NCBI GenBank assembly: GCA_006227095.1
Contig: SBFZ01000125.1
Span: 1-7,077, forward strand
Length of the DNA: 7,077 nucleotides
DNA from: Bacteroidota bacterium
GTDB taxonomy: Bacteria > Bacteroidota > Bacteroidia > Bacteroidales > VadinHA17
Direction: 5' to 3'
Both the position numbers and the translations under genes were made by a program. How positions within the stretch are numbered: position 1 is the stretch's first letter; every line of letters starts with the position of its first letter. The notes below the pieces were generated by a model that was not told the DNA's origin, did not search any database, and was given only the letters and a program-made list of their open reading frames with translations. This document shows, piece by piece, positions 1 to 6,721 of the stretch.

Positions 1-320
1 TACTCATCCTTCATTTCATTCAGATCCTGCTCAAGCATCTCTGTTGCCAGGCTGTTCAGGGCTATCCTGTATTCCAGTAAACTTATCTCCTGCCCATATT
101 CATTTATAAGCTTTTCCCTGAGATTAAGCTTCTTTCCTATTACCCTGAGTTCATTAAGGTTTTCCGTCTTCTGTGTGGCAGTACTTTTCAGCATCCGGTC
201 AACATACTCTATCTCCTGAAGGTTCTTCTTCCTCATCTCCTCCAGCTCAGACCTCGACTGGCCCCTGACGGCAACGACAGAAACAATTATCAGAATCAAT
301 ATGTTAATTCCGTATTTCAC
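1..320 (-). CDS. EnvC-like murein hydrolase activator / M23-family peptidase, N-terminal part (runs off left edge)
   Basis: Only the first 106 codons are present. The start is a GTG at 318-320, whose last bases form a GTGA overlap with the stop of the upstream DUF4292 gene. The translation opens with a signal peptide: Lys2, a hydrophobic stretch at residues 5-18, and probable cleavage near Gly20/Gln21. From about residue 22 to the edge it is a charged helical region rich in Glu, Lys and Leu (for example SELEEMRKKNLQEIEYVDR), typical of a long coiled coil. This combination, and the position after flippase-dut-TPR-DUF4292, matches Bacteroidota proteins annotated as EnvC-type activators, which carry a C-terminal M23 (LytM) domain. 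Such proteins act in the periplasm, controlling or performing peptidoglycan cleavage. The M23 domain lies outside the window, so catalytic competence cannot be judged. Another periplasmic coiled-coil protein is possible but less likely. Confidence 0.8.
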   Translation of the reverse strand, partial: MKYGINILILIIVSVVAVRGQSRSELEEMRKKNLQEIEYVDRMLKSTATQKTENLNELRVIGKKLNLREKLINEYGQEISLLEYRIALNSLATEMLEQDLNEMKDE

Positions 321-1081
321 AGCGATTCCCTCTTATATTCCGGCAGGTTGAAAGGTATGTCAGAATCATACCCGTATATCAGATCACTGATTGAAAGTTT
401 CACGTGAAACATTCCGCTTTCTTCTCTCATTTCAATCCGGGCAGGATACTTAATATCTCCAGTCATAATGAAATTTCCGAAGTTCATTGAAATATTATGG
501 CCGGTGCCGGCAGACTCAATATTTTCCGAACAAATCTTCATTTCATCAAGGCATATGGAAATTACACGCGTGAATGCCTCATATTGTGTCGAAACCGTTA
601 CCATGTTGTCATGTTCGATCCTGAAATTACCTTCCGTCTCAGACGGCATGTCCCCTACAAGTATATTCAGAAAATCTTCCGGCATTCCGTTTTTCTTCAG
701 GAATTCCGCCTTCCTGCCGGTATATACTGTTTTATTAATTCTGTCAATTGCAGCAATATCATTCCCGACCATAAGTATCCTGACAAGCTCGATTCCGAGT
801 GGTCCCCTGACCGAAGCAACAAAATCCCCCCTGTTGTTGAGTTTCGCATTCAATCCGAACCTGCCATCAAATTCAGTACTCTCGAGTTCTATTGTACCTT
901 TCCTGATTTCAAATCCTCTGCCGGCGATATTATATCCGTATACCGTTGTTACAACACTGTTAAGGTTCAACGCACCGGGGCCGCCGGAGGTTTCTGCGGA
1001 CCTTCCCTTCCTGAAGGCGGAACATCCACCCAGTATTATTATCAACGACAGTAAAAGCCAGTATTTTATCTTGCCGTACAT
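317..1081 (-). CDS. DUF4292 family lipoprotein, LolB-like
   Basis: A 254-residue protein with a lipoprotein signal: Lys4 and Lys6, a hydrophobic core at about residues 8-17, and lipobox LGGC with Cys20 as the lipidation site. The rest is predicted to be mainly beta strands with a short helical stretch. Residues about 91-147 run VRGPLGIELVRILMV, then a Tyr-containing strand (VYTGRKAEFLKK), then DFLNILVGDMP. This order resembles the LolB sequence in which a GPLG-type strand precedes a helix and a WLRG-like turn. I recall DUF4292 as a member of the LolA/LolB superfamily, so a role in lipoprotein insertion or another envelope lipid-handling step is an inference. The ATG overlaps the end of the TPR gene by 16 nt, and the TGA overlaps the next gene's GTG, so coupled translation is likely. 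Family assignment is fairly secure; function is not. Confidence 0.8.
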   Translation of the reverse strand: MYGKIKYWLLLSLIIILGGCSAFRKGRSAETSGGPGALNLNSVVTTVYGYNIAGRGFEIRKGTIELESTEFDGRFGLNAKLNNRGDFVASVRGPLGIELVRILMVGNDIAAIDRINKTVYTGRKAEFLKKNGMPEDFLNILVGDMPSETEGNFRIEHDNMVTVSTQYEAFTRVISICLDEMKICSENIESAGTGHNISMNFGNFIMTGDIKYPARIEMREESGMFHVKLSISDLIYGYDSDIPFNLPEYKRESL

Positions 1082-2781
1082 TTCAATATCTCTTCCTCAA
1101 GGTATTTCTTTGAACTATCCTTTTCGAGTGATTCCTTCCAGTAGACTATGGCGTCATCACAATCTCCAAGCGCCTTTTTTATGTAGCCCATATGTTCAAG
1201 CAGCTCGGGGTCTCTCTCTCCTCCCGCTTCAAAAACAGCATTCATCACCCTGTGTGCTTCCCTGTATTTCTTCATTTTATAAAGGACCCACGCATATGTA
1301 TCCATATAGGTTGGGTTGGTTCCCTCTGTTTCCATGACCTTTTCAGCCATTTTCAGAGCCTTTTTCAAATCCCTGTTTCCCTCTGCAAGAAAATATGCAT
1401 AGTTATTCAGGATCAACGGATCATCAGGTGATAATGAGAGTGCTTCCTCATAAACAGCATAGGCACCATCGAGGTCCTTCGTCCTGTACTTCAGATCACC
1501 TGTCATAGATAATACCTGTACTCTTATTTCATCATTGTTTCCTGCAAGAATAAGGGCCTTTTTCAGTTCTGCATCCGCCACCTCATACTCACCAAGTTCC
1601 ATTGCTGAAATCGCATAATATATCTTTCCCAGAAGGCTGCGGTTATTCTCCCGGGAGTATACTGACGCCAGATCATACATCTTCCTGTAATCCTTCAGAT
1701 CTGCATAAAGTATCAGCAACCTCTCCCTGAACCAGAAACCGGGTTTTATCTCCCTGACTATCTCTTCCAGCCGTTTGACGGCCTCATCCTTCATTCCGGC
1801 CGCCTCATAGACTCCCGGCCTCAATGACATTATTTCCTCATCACCCGGGTATCTCCCTTCAAGAACCATAAGACCATCCAGAAGTATCGCTGTATTATCC
1901 ATTACAAAGACAGAATCACCTGCGAGTCTCTGCGCTATGGCAATCTTCCTTTCCCTCTCAACTATATCACTTTTAAATACATTATCAAGAAAGACAGAAA
2001 TTCCGCTGTATTCCTTCCTGTTTACCAGGCTCATAAGGTATATAAGCTGCGTTTCTATGTCTTCCGGGTTTCCCTCAATTATTTGCCGGTAAATACTATC
2101 ACTTTTCTCCTTCTTCCCTTCCTCGTAGTAAATATCAGCCAGCAGCGCCCTGTACCTGGTTTCTTCCGGACTCCTGCCGAGGAGTGCCTCCGTTCTGGCT
2201 GCAGCTTCATTCAGTTTATTCTGATTAATGAGTCCATATATCATCATCAGGGACATATCAGGTGTCAGGGCTCCATCACGATCAATCAGCCTGAACAGGG
2301 AATCTGCCTTTGTCGTCTCCCCCTTTTCTGCGTAGAGACCCGCAAGTATGCCGTTAACCTCAACTGCCTGACTGTCTGCTTTCAGTGCCCTCCTAAAGTA
2401 TATGATGGCTGAGTCTTTCATCTCATATTGAGTGAACAATGAACCTGAGGCAAGCTGGTACCAGTAATTCCCGGGGTCGAGCCTTGCAGCACGTGAGGCA
2501 TACTGTACCGACTTGCTTCCCATTCCGGCAGCTGAATACATCTGTGCAAGTTCAAACCATGGAACAGCCCTTGAGGAGTCGATTTCTATACATTTTTCAA
2601 ACAGGGTGGCCGCTTCGTTCAAATCTCCAACATACTTCTGTCTCAAAGCCTCCGAAAGAATATAGTCATACCGGTTGTCAGCCCTGCTGCCCTCGTCCCT
2701 GCCGGTTAAAGGGGTAACGCTTCTTCTGGAACAACCAGCTGCTATAAGCAGAACTCCGGATAGTATTATGAAAACCCTCAT
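1066..2781 (-). CDS. TPR-repeat lipoprotein
   Basis: A 571-residue protein with a lipoprotein signal: Arg2, a hydrophobic run at residues 3-15, and Cys17 in an AAGC lipobox. It is therefore probably anchored in the outer or inner membrane facing the periplasm. Tetratricopeptide repeats are visible at about residues 39-72, 73-106, 107-140, 206-239, 421-454, 455-489, 490-523 and 525-558, with typical W/Y-A-A-P spacing such as [17 protein letters not shown] and [18 protein letters not shown]. Residues about 240-400 are helical but match the repeat poorly. No catalytic motif is visible, so the protein is best read as a scaffold or adaptor. The start ATG is fixed by the signal peptide and by the ATGA overlap with dut. 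Its place between dut and the DUF4292 lipoprotein gene suggests a shared envelope role with DUF4292 and the EnvC-like protein, but the partner is unknown. Confidence 0.9.
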   Translation of the reverse strand: MRVFIILSGVLLIAAGCSRRSVTPLTGRDEGSRADNRYDYILSEALRQKYVGDLNEAATLFEKCIEIDSSRAVPWFELAQMYSAAGMGSKSVQYASRAARLDPGNYWYQLASGSLFTQYEMKDSAIIYFRRALKADSQAVEVNGILAGLYAEKGETTKADSLFRLIDRDGALTPDMSLMMIYGLINQNKLNEAAARTEALLGRSPEETRYRALLADIYYEEGKKEKSDSIYRQIIEGNPEDIETQLIYLMSLVNRKEYSGISVFLDNVFKSDIVERERKIAIAQRLAGDSVFVMDNTAILLDGLMVLEGRYPGDEEIMSLRPGVYEAAGMKDEAVKRLEEIVREIKPGFWFRERLLILYADLKDYRKMYDLASVYSRENNRSLLGKIYYAISAMELGEYEVADAELKKALILAGNNDEIRVQVLSMTGDLKYRTKDLDGAYAVYEEALSLSPDDPLILNNYAYFLAEGNRDLKKALKMAEKVMETEGTNPTYMDTYAWVLYKMKKYREAHRVMNAVFEAGGERDPELLEHMGYIKKALGDCDDAIVYWKESLEKDSSKKYLEEEILKCTAR

Positions 2782-3212
2782 CTTCTTCCCGAGTGACCGA
2801 ATCCACCCTCTCCCCTTTCAGTGTTGTTGATAGAATCACTTTCAATCAGCTCAGCCCTTGCATGCTCTGAAACAATCATCTGTGCAATTCGGTCTCCGTC
2901 ATTGATGGTAAAATCATTATCTGAAAAATTAATCAGAATGACACCTATTTCTCCCCGGTAGTCTGCATCAATTGTTCCCGGTGAATTCAGTACCGTAATG
3001 CCATGTTTCAGAGCAAGGCCGCTACGTGGCCTGACCTGCGCCTCGTAACCTTCGGGCAGTTCAATATATAGCCCTGTGGGAATGAGTTTTCTCTCCATCG
3101 GCTTCAGTGTTACCGGGCCGGCGGTAAACGCCCTCAGATCCATCCCGGCTGAGTGTGCTGTTTCATAAGCCGGCAGGGGATGTGTTGATTTGTTTACTAT
3201 CCTGATTTTCAT
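2778..3212 (-). CDS. dut: dUTP diphosphatase (dUTPase)
   Basis: A 144-residue trimeric-type dUTPase of normal length. It hydrolyses dUTP to dUMP and pyrophosphate in the cytoplasm, keeping uracil out of DNA and supplying dUMP for thymidylate synthesis. All five family motifs are present in order: AGMDLRA (residues 22-28), [11 protein letters not shown] (61-71), [13 protein letters not shown] (79-91), GDRIAQMI (106-113) and the C-terminal arm [11 protein letters not shown] (133-143). By family homology Asp82 is the catalytic aspartate and Tyr85 the uracil-pocket tyrosine. The ATG at 3210-3212 overlaps the flippase TGA as ATGA, and its own stop overlaps the TPR gene's ATG the same way. It is the only nucleotide-metabolism gene in an otherwise envelope-related operon. 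Nothing is missing or unusual. Confidence 0.98.
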   Translation of the reverse strand: MKIRIVNKSTHPLPAYETAHSAGMDLRAFTAGPVTLKPMERKLIPTGLYIELPEGYEAQVRPRSGLALKHGITVLNSPGTIDADYRGEIGVILINFSDNDFTINDGDRIAQMIVSEHARAELIESDSINNTERGEGGFGHSGRR

Positions 3213-4681
3213 TGACCTCTTTTAAACAATAACGTAAAGTATTTATCCTTCTTTTCTGCCACGGCAAAGAAAATGAAAAGGAGCAGAGTGTCAACCCCGA
3301 TGTTCACAATTTTGTTCTCCCCCGCAAGCAGTCGAGACGCTACCAGCAGTGCCACGGCAAGCATCATATAGAGGAAAATCTTCATTGTCTCATACTTTAT
3401 GGGGTAGAACCGGCGCCCCACCAGCCATGATACAGCCACCATTGACAGATAGCAGGCTATGTGAGCCCAGGCCGCGGCAATGTAACCATACACAGGGACA
3501 AAAATCACGTTAACCGCAACAGTGACGGCAGCGCCTACAAAGGTAATCCAGGCACCGTAAATGGTTTTGTCATCAACCTTATACCATATACTCTGGTTGA
3601 TGAAAATACCGAAGAGAAGATAACCCATACTTACAATCGGGACTACCACCAGTGATTCACGGAATATGGGGCCTATTATGATCTGTACCGCCTCGATATA
3701 CAGGTTTATCAGCAGGAAGAGAATCAATGCGGTAATTACGAAATACTTCATTGTTACAGCATATGTTTCCTTTGCCTCATTTCTTCCTGCCTTCTCGAAG
3801 AAAAACGGTTCTGCGGCAAACCGGTACATCTGGATGAACAGTGACATCAGCACTCCCACCTTATAACCGGCCCCGTACAGGCCTACAGTTGCAAGGCCCT
3901 CCTCGCCCCCTATCAGTCGCCTGAGAAGTATTTTATCAAGCACTTCGTTGAGAGAGCCGGCCATTCCGCCAACCAGCAGCGGCCAGCTGTAGGCCAGCAT
4001 TTGTCCCAGAAGCTTACCGCTGAACTTCGGCCTTATCCTGAAAATAAACGGTATAAGACATATGAGGGTGAATGCCGAACCGGCGAGATTGGCAGCAAAT
4101 ACATACCCCACCTTAAATTCTGGGTTATATATCTTAAACACCCACTCCCTGCCCCTTGCAGCCATCTCCGGCGCAATCTTCAGGAAAAAGAAGACGGTGG
4201 TCATCGTAACAACCACATTAAATATCTTCAGCAGACTGAAGACCAGGGCCCTGTTATTGTTTCTAAGCCAGGCAAACGGGATGGCAGAAAAGGCATCTAT
4301 GGCCACAATCCATGCAAACATCCTGATATATTCCGGGTGTGCTTCATAACCCAGGAAACCCGAAACCGGGACAATAAAAAGCGAAACAGCCACCAGGAAC
4401 AGTGCCGATGTGCTGAAAAGACTGATAATGGCAGTCCCGTATACCTCTCCGGCCGGAGCCTTTTTCCCTGAAAACCTGAAATAGGTGGTCTCCATGCCGT
4501 AGGTCAGGATAACAAGCGCCAGCACCATCCAGGCATAAAGTTCGGTTACAATGCCATACTGCTCCAGTCCAAGGACACGTGTGTAAAAGGGGGTCAGCAG
4601 GGCATAGTTCAGAAACCGCGGGACCACCGTACCGAAGCCGTAAATGAAAGTCTGGCCCGCAAGTTTGCGTATATCGTTCAT
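3209..4681 (-). CDS. oligosaccharide flippase family protein (Wzx/MATE-like polysaccharide exporter)
   Basis: A 490-residue integral membrane protein with about 14 hydrophobic segments, for example near residues 11-31, 43-62, 82-104, 119-138, 146-167, 191-214, 229-247, 312-330, 345-363, 375-397, 399-420, 434-450 and 461-475. The N terminus ([20 protein letters not shown], then [15 protein letters not shown]) is characteristic of the polysaccharide biosynthesis/export branch of the MVF/MATE superfamily (COG2244). Relatives move undecaprenyl-diphosphate-linked sugars across the inner membrane. No glycosyltransferase, polymerase or ligase gene is nearby, so the substrate cannot be read from context. 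It is the first gene of the five-gene minus-strand operon. Its ATG lies about 16 bp from the end of a TATATTTG element, implying a short leader. The C-terminal tail is basic (KRGQ), consistent with a cytoplasmic end. Confidence 0.92.
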   Translation of the reverse strand: MNDIRKLAGQTFIYGFGTVVPRFLNYALLTPFYTRVLGLEQYGIVTELYAWMVLALVILTYGMETTYFRFSGKKAPAGEVYGTAIISLFSTSALFLVAVSLFIVPVSGFLGYEAHPEYIRMFAWIVAIDAFSAIPFAWLRNNNRALVFSLLKIFNVVVTMTTVFFFLKIAPEMAARGREWVFKIYNPEFKVGYVFAANLAGSAFTLICLIPFIFRIRPKFSGKLLGQMLAYSWPLLVGGMAGSLNEVLDKILLRRLIGGEEGLATVGLYGAGYKVGVLMSLFIQMYRFAAEPFFFEKAGRNEAKETYAVTMKYFVITALILFLLINLYIEAVQIIIGPIFRESLVVVPIVSMGYLLFGIFINQSIWYKVDDKTIYGAWITFVGAAVTVAVNVIFVPVYGYIAAAWAHIACYLSMVAVSWLVGRRFYPIKYETMKIFLYMMLAVALLVASRLLAGENKIVNIGVDTLLLFIFFAVAEKKDKYFTLLFKRGQ

Positions 4682-4696
4682 GCTTAACTCTTACTG

Positions 4697-4704
4697 CAAA
4701 TATA
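4697..4704 (-). promoter_or_regulatory. candidate Bacteroidota -7 promoter element for the minus-strand envelope operon
   Basis: Read on the minus strand this is TATATTTG, a full match to the Bacteroidota sigma-ABfr -7 consensus TAnnTTTG. About 21 bp further upstream (4726-4729) the minus strand reads TTTA, one base from the -33 consensus TTTG. Transcription would start roughly at 4690-4693, giving a leader of only about ten nucleotides before the flippase ATG. It abuts the plus-strand element directly. The match is seen in the sequence; activity is inferred. Confidence 0.55.
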
Positions 4705-4712
4705 TATCTTTG
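4705..4712 (+). promoter_or_regulatory. candidate Bacteroidota -7 promoter element for the PPIase-pheS unit
   Basis: The plus strand reads TATCTTTG, a full match to TAnnTTTG. A start of transcription near 4716-4719 would leave a 15-18 nt leader. The A-rich bases at 4721-4733, just before the ATG at 4734, fit the low-Shine-Dalgarno initiation usual in this phylum. No good TTTG -33 box is present at the expected distance (about 4680-4686, which overlaps the flippase start codon), so this promoter may be weaker than its minus-strand partner or may depend on an activator. Confidence 0.5.
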
Positions 4713-4733
4713 TCATTCGTAAAATTAAAGAAA

Positions 4734-5531
4734 ATGAGGACTTCATTCCGCATGATGCTGTCGCTGGCTGTCCTGCTTGTATTCGCAGGCTGTTCCGGGG
4801 GAGGCAGCAAAGGCGTCCGCGCCGAGATCAAAACCACCGAAGGAGACATAATAATATCTCTTTCCGATCTTACCCCGCTGCACCGGGACAATTTCATCAA
4901 ACTGGCAGAGAGCGGCTTCTATGACGGCGTCACCTTCCACCGTGTCATAAAAGACTTCATGATACAGACCGGAGATGGTTCAACACGACAGGACTCTTCT
5001 CTCATTGATGATGACTATACCATCCCGGCAGAGATCAATGATTCCCTTTTCCACAGAAGGGGAGTGGTTGCCGCTGCACGCATGGGTGATGACGTTAACC
5101 CCGAAAGAAACTCTTCCGGCACACAGTTTTACATTGTACAGGGCAAGGTTTACAACGATGAGGAGCTTGCAGCTACAATACAGAGAATAGAGTACAACCG
5201 GAGGCAGTTTCTCTACAACAAGGCCCTTCTTGACCTCCGCAGGGAAGCAGCAGGGAGTGAAACACCGGTCTCCGAGGATGAAATCCAGCAAAATGCCATT
5301 ATCAGGGCGTACGAAGCCATGGAAGAGGCCGGGCCATATGTGATGCCGCAAAACCGGATAAATGTATACAAGACAGAGGGCGGAACGCCCTTCCTTGATG
5401 GTGCATATACTGTCTTCGGAGAAGTACTTGAAGGAATGGAGGTGGTTGACGCAATTGCCGGCACCGCAACCGATATGACAGACAAACCGGTGAAGGACAT
5501 AAGGATCCTTAAGGTGAAGATCATTAAATAA
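4734..5531 (+). CDS. cyclophilin-type peptidyl-prolyl cis-trans isomerase, lipoprotein with internal insertion
   Basis: Starting at the ATG at 4734 gives 265 residues and a clean lipoprotein signal: Arg2 and Arg6, a hydrophobic core at residues 7-18, and Cys20 in the FAGC lipobox. The reading frame stays open upstream to 4644, but that extension would bury the signal and overlap the divergent gene and both promoters. Cyclophilin hallmarks follow in order: TFHRVIKDFMIQTGD (residues 67-81, with Arg70, Phe75 and Gln78 at active-site positions), GTQFYIV (129-135) and FLDGAYTVFGEVLEGMEVVD (220-239). The human CypA Trp121 and His126 positions are Phe220 and Tyr225, which I regard as common in bacterial members. 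Between QFYIV and FLDG lies an extra, mostly helical and charged segment of about 75 residues (138-213). The protein should catalyse proline isomerisation during folding of envelope proteins. pheS follows after 14 nt, so the two are probably co-transcribed. Confidence 0.93.
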   Translation: MRTSFRMMLSLAVLLVFAGCSGGGSKGVRAEIKTTEGDIIISLSDLTPLHRDNFIKLAESGFYDGVTFHRVIKDFMIQTGDGSTRQDSSLIDDDYTIPAEINDSLFHRRGVVAAARMGDDVNPERNSSGTQFYIVQGKVYNDEELAATIQRIEYNRRQFLYNKALLDLRREAAGSETPVSEDEIQQNAIIRAYEAMEEAGPYVMPQNRINVYKTEGGTPFLDGAYTVFGEVLEGMEVVDAIAGTATDMTDKPVKDIRILKVKIIK

Positions 5532-5545
5532 CCCGGAACTGAAAA

Positions 5546-6589
5546 ATGAAGGAGAGAATTGCAGAACTGAGGAGTGAGGTTGATAATTTCATCATTGACG
5601 GCGATGCCGCCCTTGAACAGTACAGGATAGCTTTCCTGAGCAAAAAGGGAAAGATATCACTGCTGTTTGACGATTTCAGGAATGTACCGCCGGAGGCAAA
5701 GAGGGAGACCGGGCTGCTGCTCAATGAGCTGAAACAGATTGCTACAGAAAGGTATAATGATTTCAGGGAGAGGCTGGCCATGACTGACACTTTTCAGTCA
5801 ACGGCTGATCTCAGCATGCCGGCGCATCCGTTCGGAGAAGGTACCCGTCATCCCATTTCTATCGTAAGGAATGAGATTATCGGCATCTTCAGCCGGATAG
5901 GCTTTACCGTCTCGGAAGGTCCTGAAATTGAAGATGACAACCACGTCTTTACGATGCTCAACTTTGCCAGTGACCATCCGGCACGTGACATGCAGGATAC
6001 CTTTTATATCGAGAAAAAATCCGGCTCGGAATCAGATCCGCATGACGTGCTTCTCCGGACCCATACTTCATCGGTGCAGGTGAGGGTAATGGAAAACCAG
6101 AAGCCCCCCATCAGAACCATCTCCCCCGGAAGAGTGTTCCGCAATGAGGCTGTCTCGGCAAGGGCACATTGTATCTTCCACCAGGTAGAAGGATTATATG
6201 TCGCAGAAAATGTGTCATTTGCAGACCTGAAACAAACTCTCCTCTATTTTGCCACCGAACTCTTCGGCGAAGATGTAAGGATAAGGCTCAGACCATCATT
6301 CTTCCCCTTCACCGAGCCGTCGGCAGAGATGGATATAAGCTGCAACATATGCGGCGGAAAGGGATGCAATGTCTGCAAGGGTACCGGCTGGCTGGAGCTT
6401 CTCGGCTGCGGAATGGTTGATCCGAACGTACTTGAGGCTTGCGGAATAGATTCTTCCAGGTACTCCGGGTATGCCTTCGGAATGGGAATTGAAAGGGCAA
6501 CCATGCTCAAATACGGCGTTAATGACCTGAGACTCTATTTTGAAAATGACATCAGGTTCCTGAATCAGTTCAGGACCGAAATTTTATGA
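5546..6589 (+). CDS. pheS: phenylalanyl-tRNA synthetase alpha subunit
   Basis: A 347-residue class II aminoacyl-tRNA synthetase subunit of normal length. With PheT it forms an alpha2-beta2 enzyme that charges tRNA-Phe in the cytoplasm. The N-terminal 85 residues are the tRNA-binding coiled coil, including the conserved FLSKKGKISLL. The catalytic core follows: HPISIVRNEIIGIFSRIGF (102-120), LLRTHTSSVQVR (169-180), motif 2 GRVFRNEAVSARAHCIFHQVEG (split as 195-201 and 211-216), FPFTEPSAEMD (253-263) and motif 3 GYAFGMGIERATML (308-321). A CX2CX4CX2C cluster (Cys266, 269, 274, 277) is inserted just after EMD and probably binds zinc; I recall the same cluster in Bacteroidota PheS. The start follows an A-rich stretch with no clear Shine-Dalgarno. 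pheT is not adjacent in this window: the next gene is a regulator. Confidence 0.98.
   Translation: MKERIAELRSEVDNFIIDGDAALEQYRIAFLSKKGKISLLFDDFRNVPPEAKRETGLLLNELKQIATERYNDFRERLAMTDTFQSTADLSMPAHPFGEGTRHPISIVRNEIIGIFSRIGFTVSEGPEIEDDNHVFTMLNFASDHPARDMQDTFYIEKKSGSESDPHDVLLRTHTSSVQVRVMENQKPPIRTISPGRVFRNEAVSARAHCIFHQVEGLYVAENVSFADLKQTLLYFATELFGEDVRIRLRPSFFPFTEPSAEMDISCNICGGKGCNVCKGTGWLELLGCGMVDPNVLEACGIDSSRYSGYAFGMGIERATMLKYGVNDLRLYFENDIRFLNQFRTEIL
6555..6585 (+). terminator. weak candidate hairpin-plus-U-run overlapping the pheS 3' end
   Basis: TCCTGAA (6558-6564) and TTCAGGA (6569-6575) form a perfect 7-bp stem around the loop TCAG. With one bulged T the stem extends by two G-C pairs (GG at 6555-6556, CC at 6576-6577). 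Four T residues follow at 6582-6585, seven to eight nt after the stem, just before the TGA stop. A second TTCAGGA at 6592-6598 could pair with the same left arm. The stem encodes the conserved FLNQF residues of PheS, so it may be coincidence, and the U-run is short. Confidence 0.25.
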
Positions 6590-6721
6590 AATTCAGGAAT
6601 TAATAACCACCTTTGTCATCCAGATTGCCGGGTATGAAACCTGCATGAGCCAGGGTCGCATAAAGCTGTGACCAGGACATTTCATTCAGGTTCCATTCAA
6701 CCGGAATAAAACAGATAACGA
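6590..6721. other. intergenic region between pheS and the Crp/Fnr gene
   Basis: This 132-bp stretch holds no convincing plus-strand gene and no TAnnTTTG match ahead of the regulator. A possible small hairpin has arms GGTCGCA (6654-6660) and TGTGACC (6667-6673), seven pairs including one G-U, around a six-base loop; no U-run follows, so it is not a standard terminator. On the minus strand an open frame ending in TAA at 6600-6602 spans the whole gap with codon choices that look coding-like, possibly a gene remnant. An in-frame stop at 6716-6718 fixes the regulator's start at 6722. Confidence 0.4.

Noticed and set aside
468..1337. 289-codon open frame on the plus strand opposite the DUF4292 and TPR genes
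   Set aside because: It lies antisense to two well-supported lipoprotein genes. Its product is a Ser/Pro/Ile-rich string with no domain, as expected for a shadow frame.
4001..4471. 156-codon plus-strand frame opposite the flippase
   Set aside because: It is antisense to a membrane protein gene, with a mixed polar composition and no recognisable motif; a shadow frame.
4644..4733. In-frame upstream extension of the PPIase to an ATG at 4644
   Set aside because: It would place 30 residues in front of a good lipoprotein signal and overlap the flippase start and both candidate promoters. The ATG at 4734 gives a proper lipobox at Cys20.
4980..5351. 123-codon minus-strand frame opposite the PPIase
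   Set aside because: It overlaps the conserved cyclophilin coding sequence on the other strand and shows no family motif or independent promoter.
6667..6683. TGTGA at 6667-6671 as a possible CRP-type operator upstream of the regulator
   Set aside because: The expected second half-site (TCACA after six bases) is absent, so there is no palindromic operator.
6552..6694. Direct repeat TCAGGTTCC at 6552-6560 and 6686-6694
   Set aside because: Nine bases, two copies, one inside a conserved coding region; this is within chance expectation and has no flanking structure of a mobile element or attachment site.
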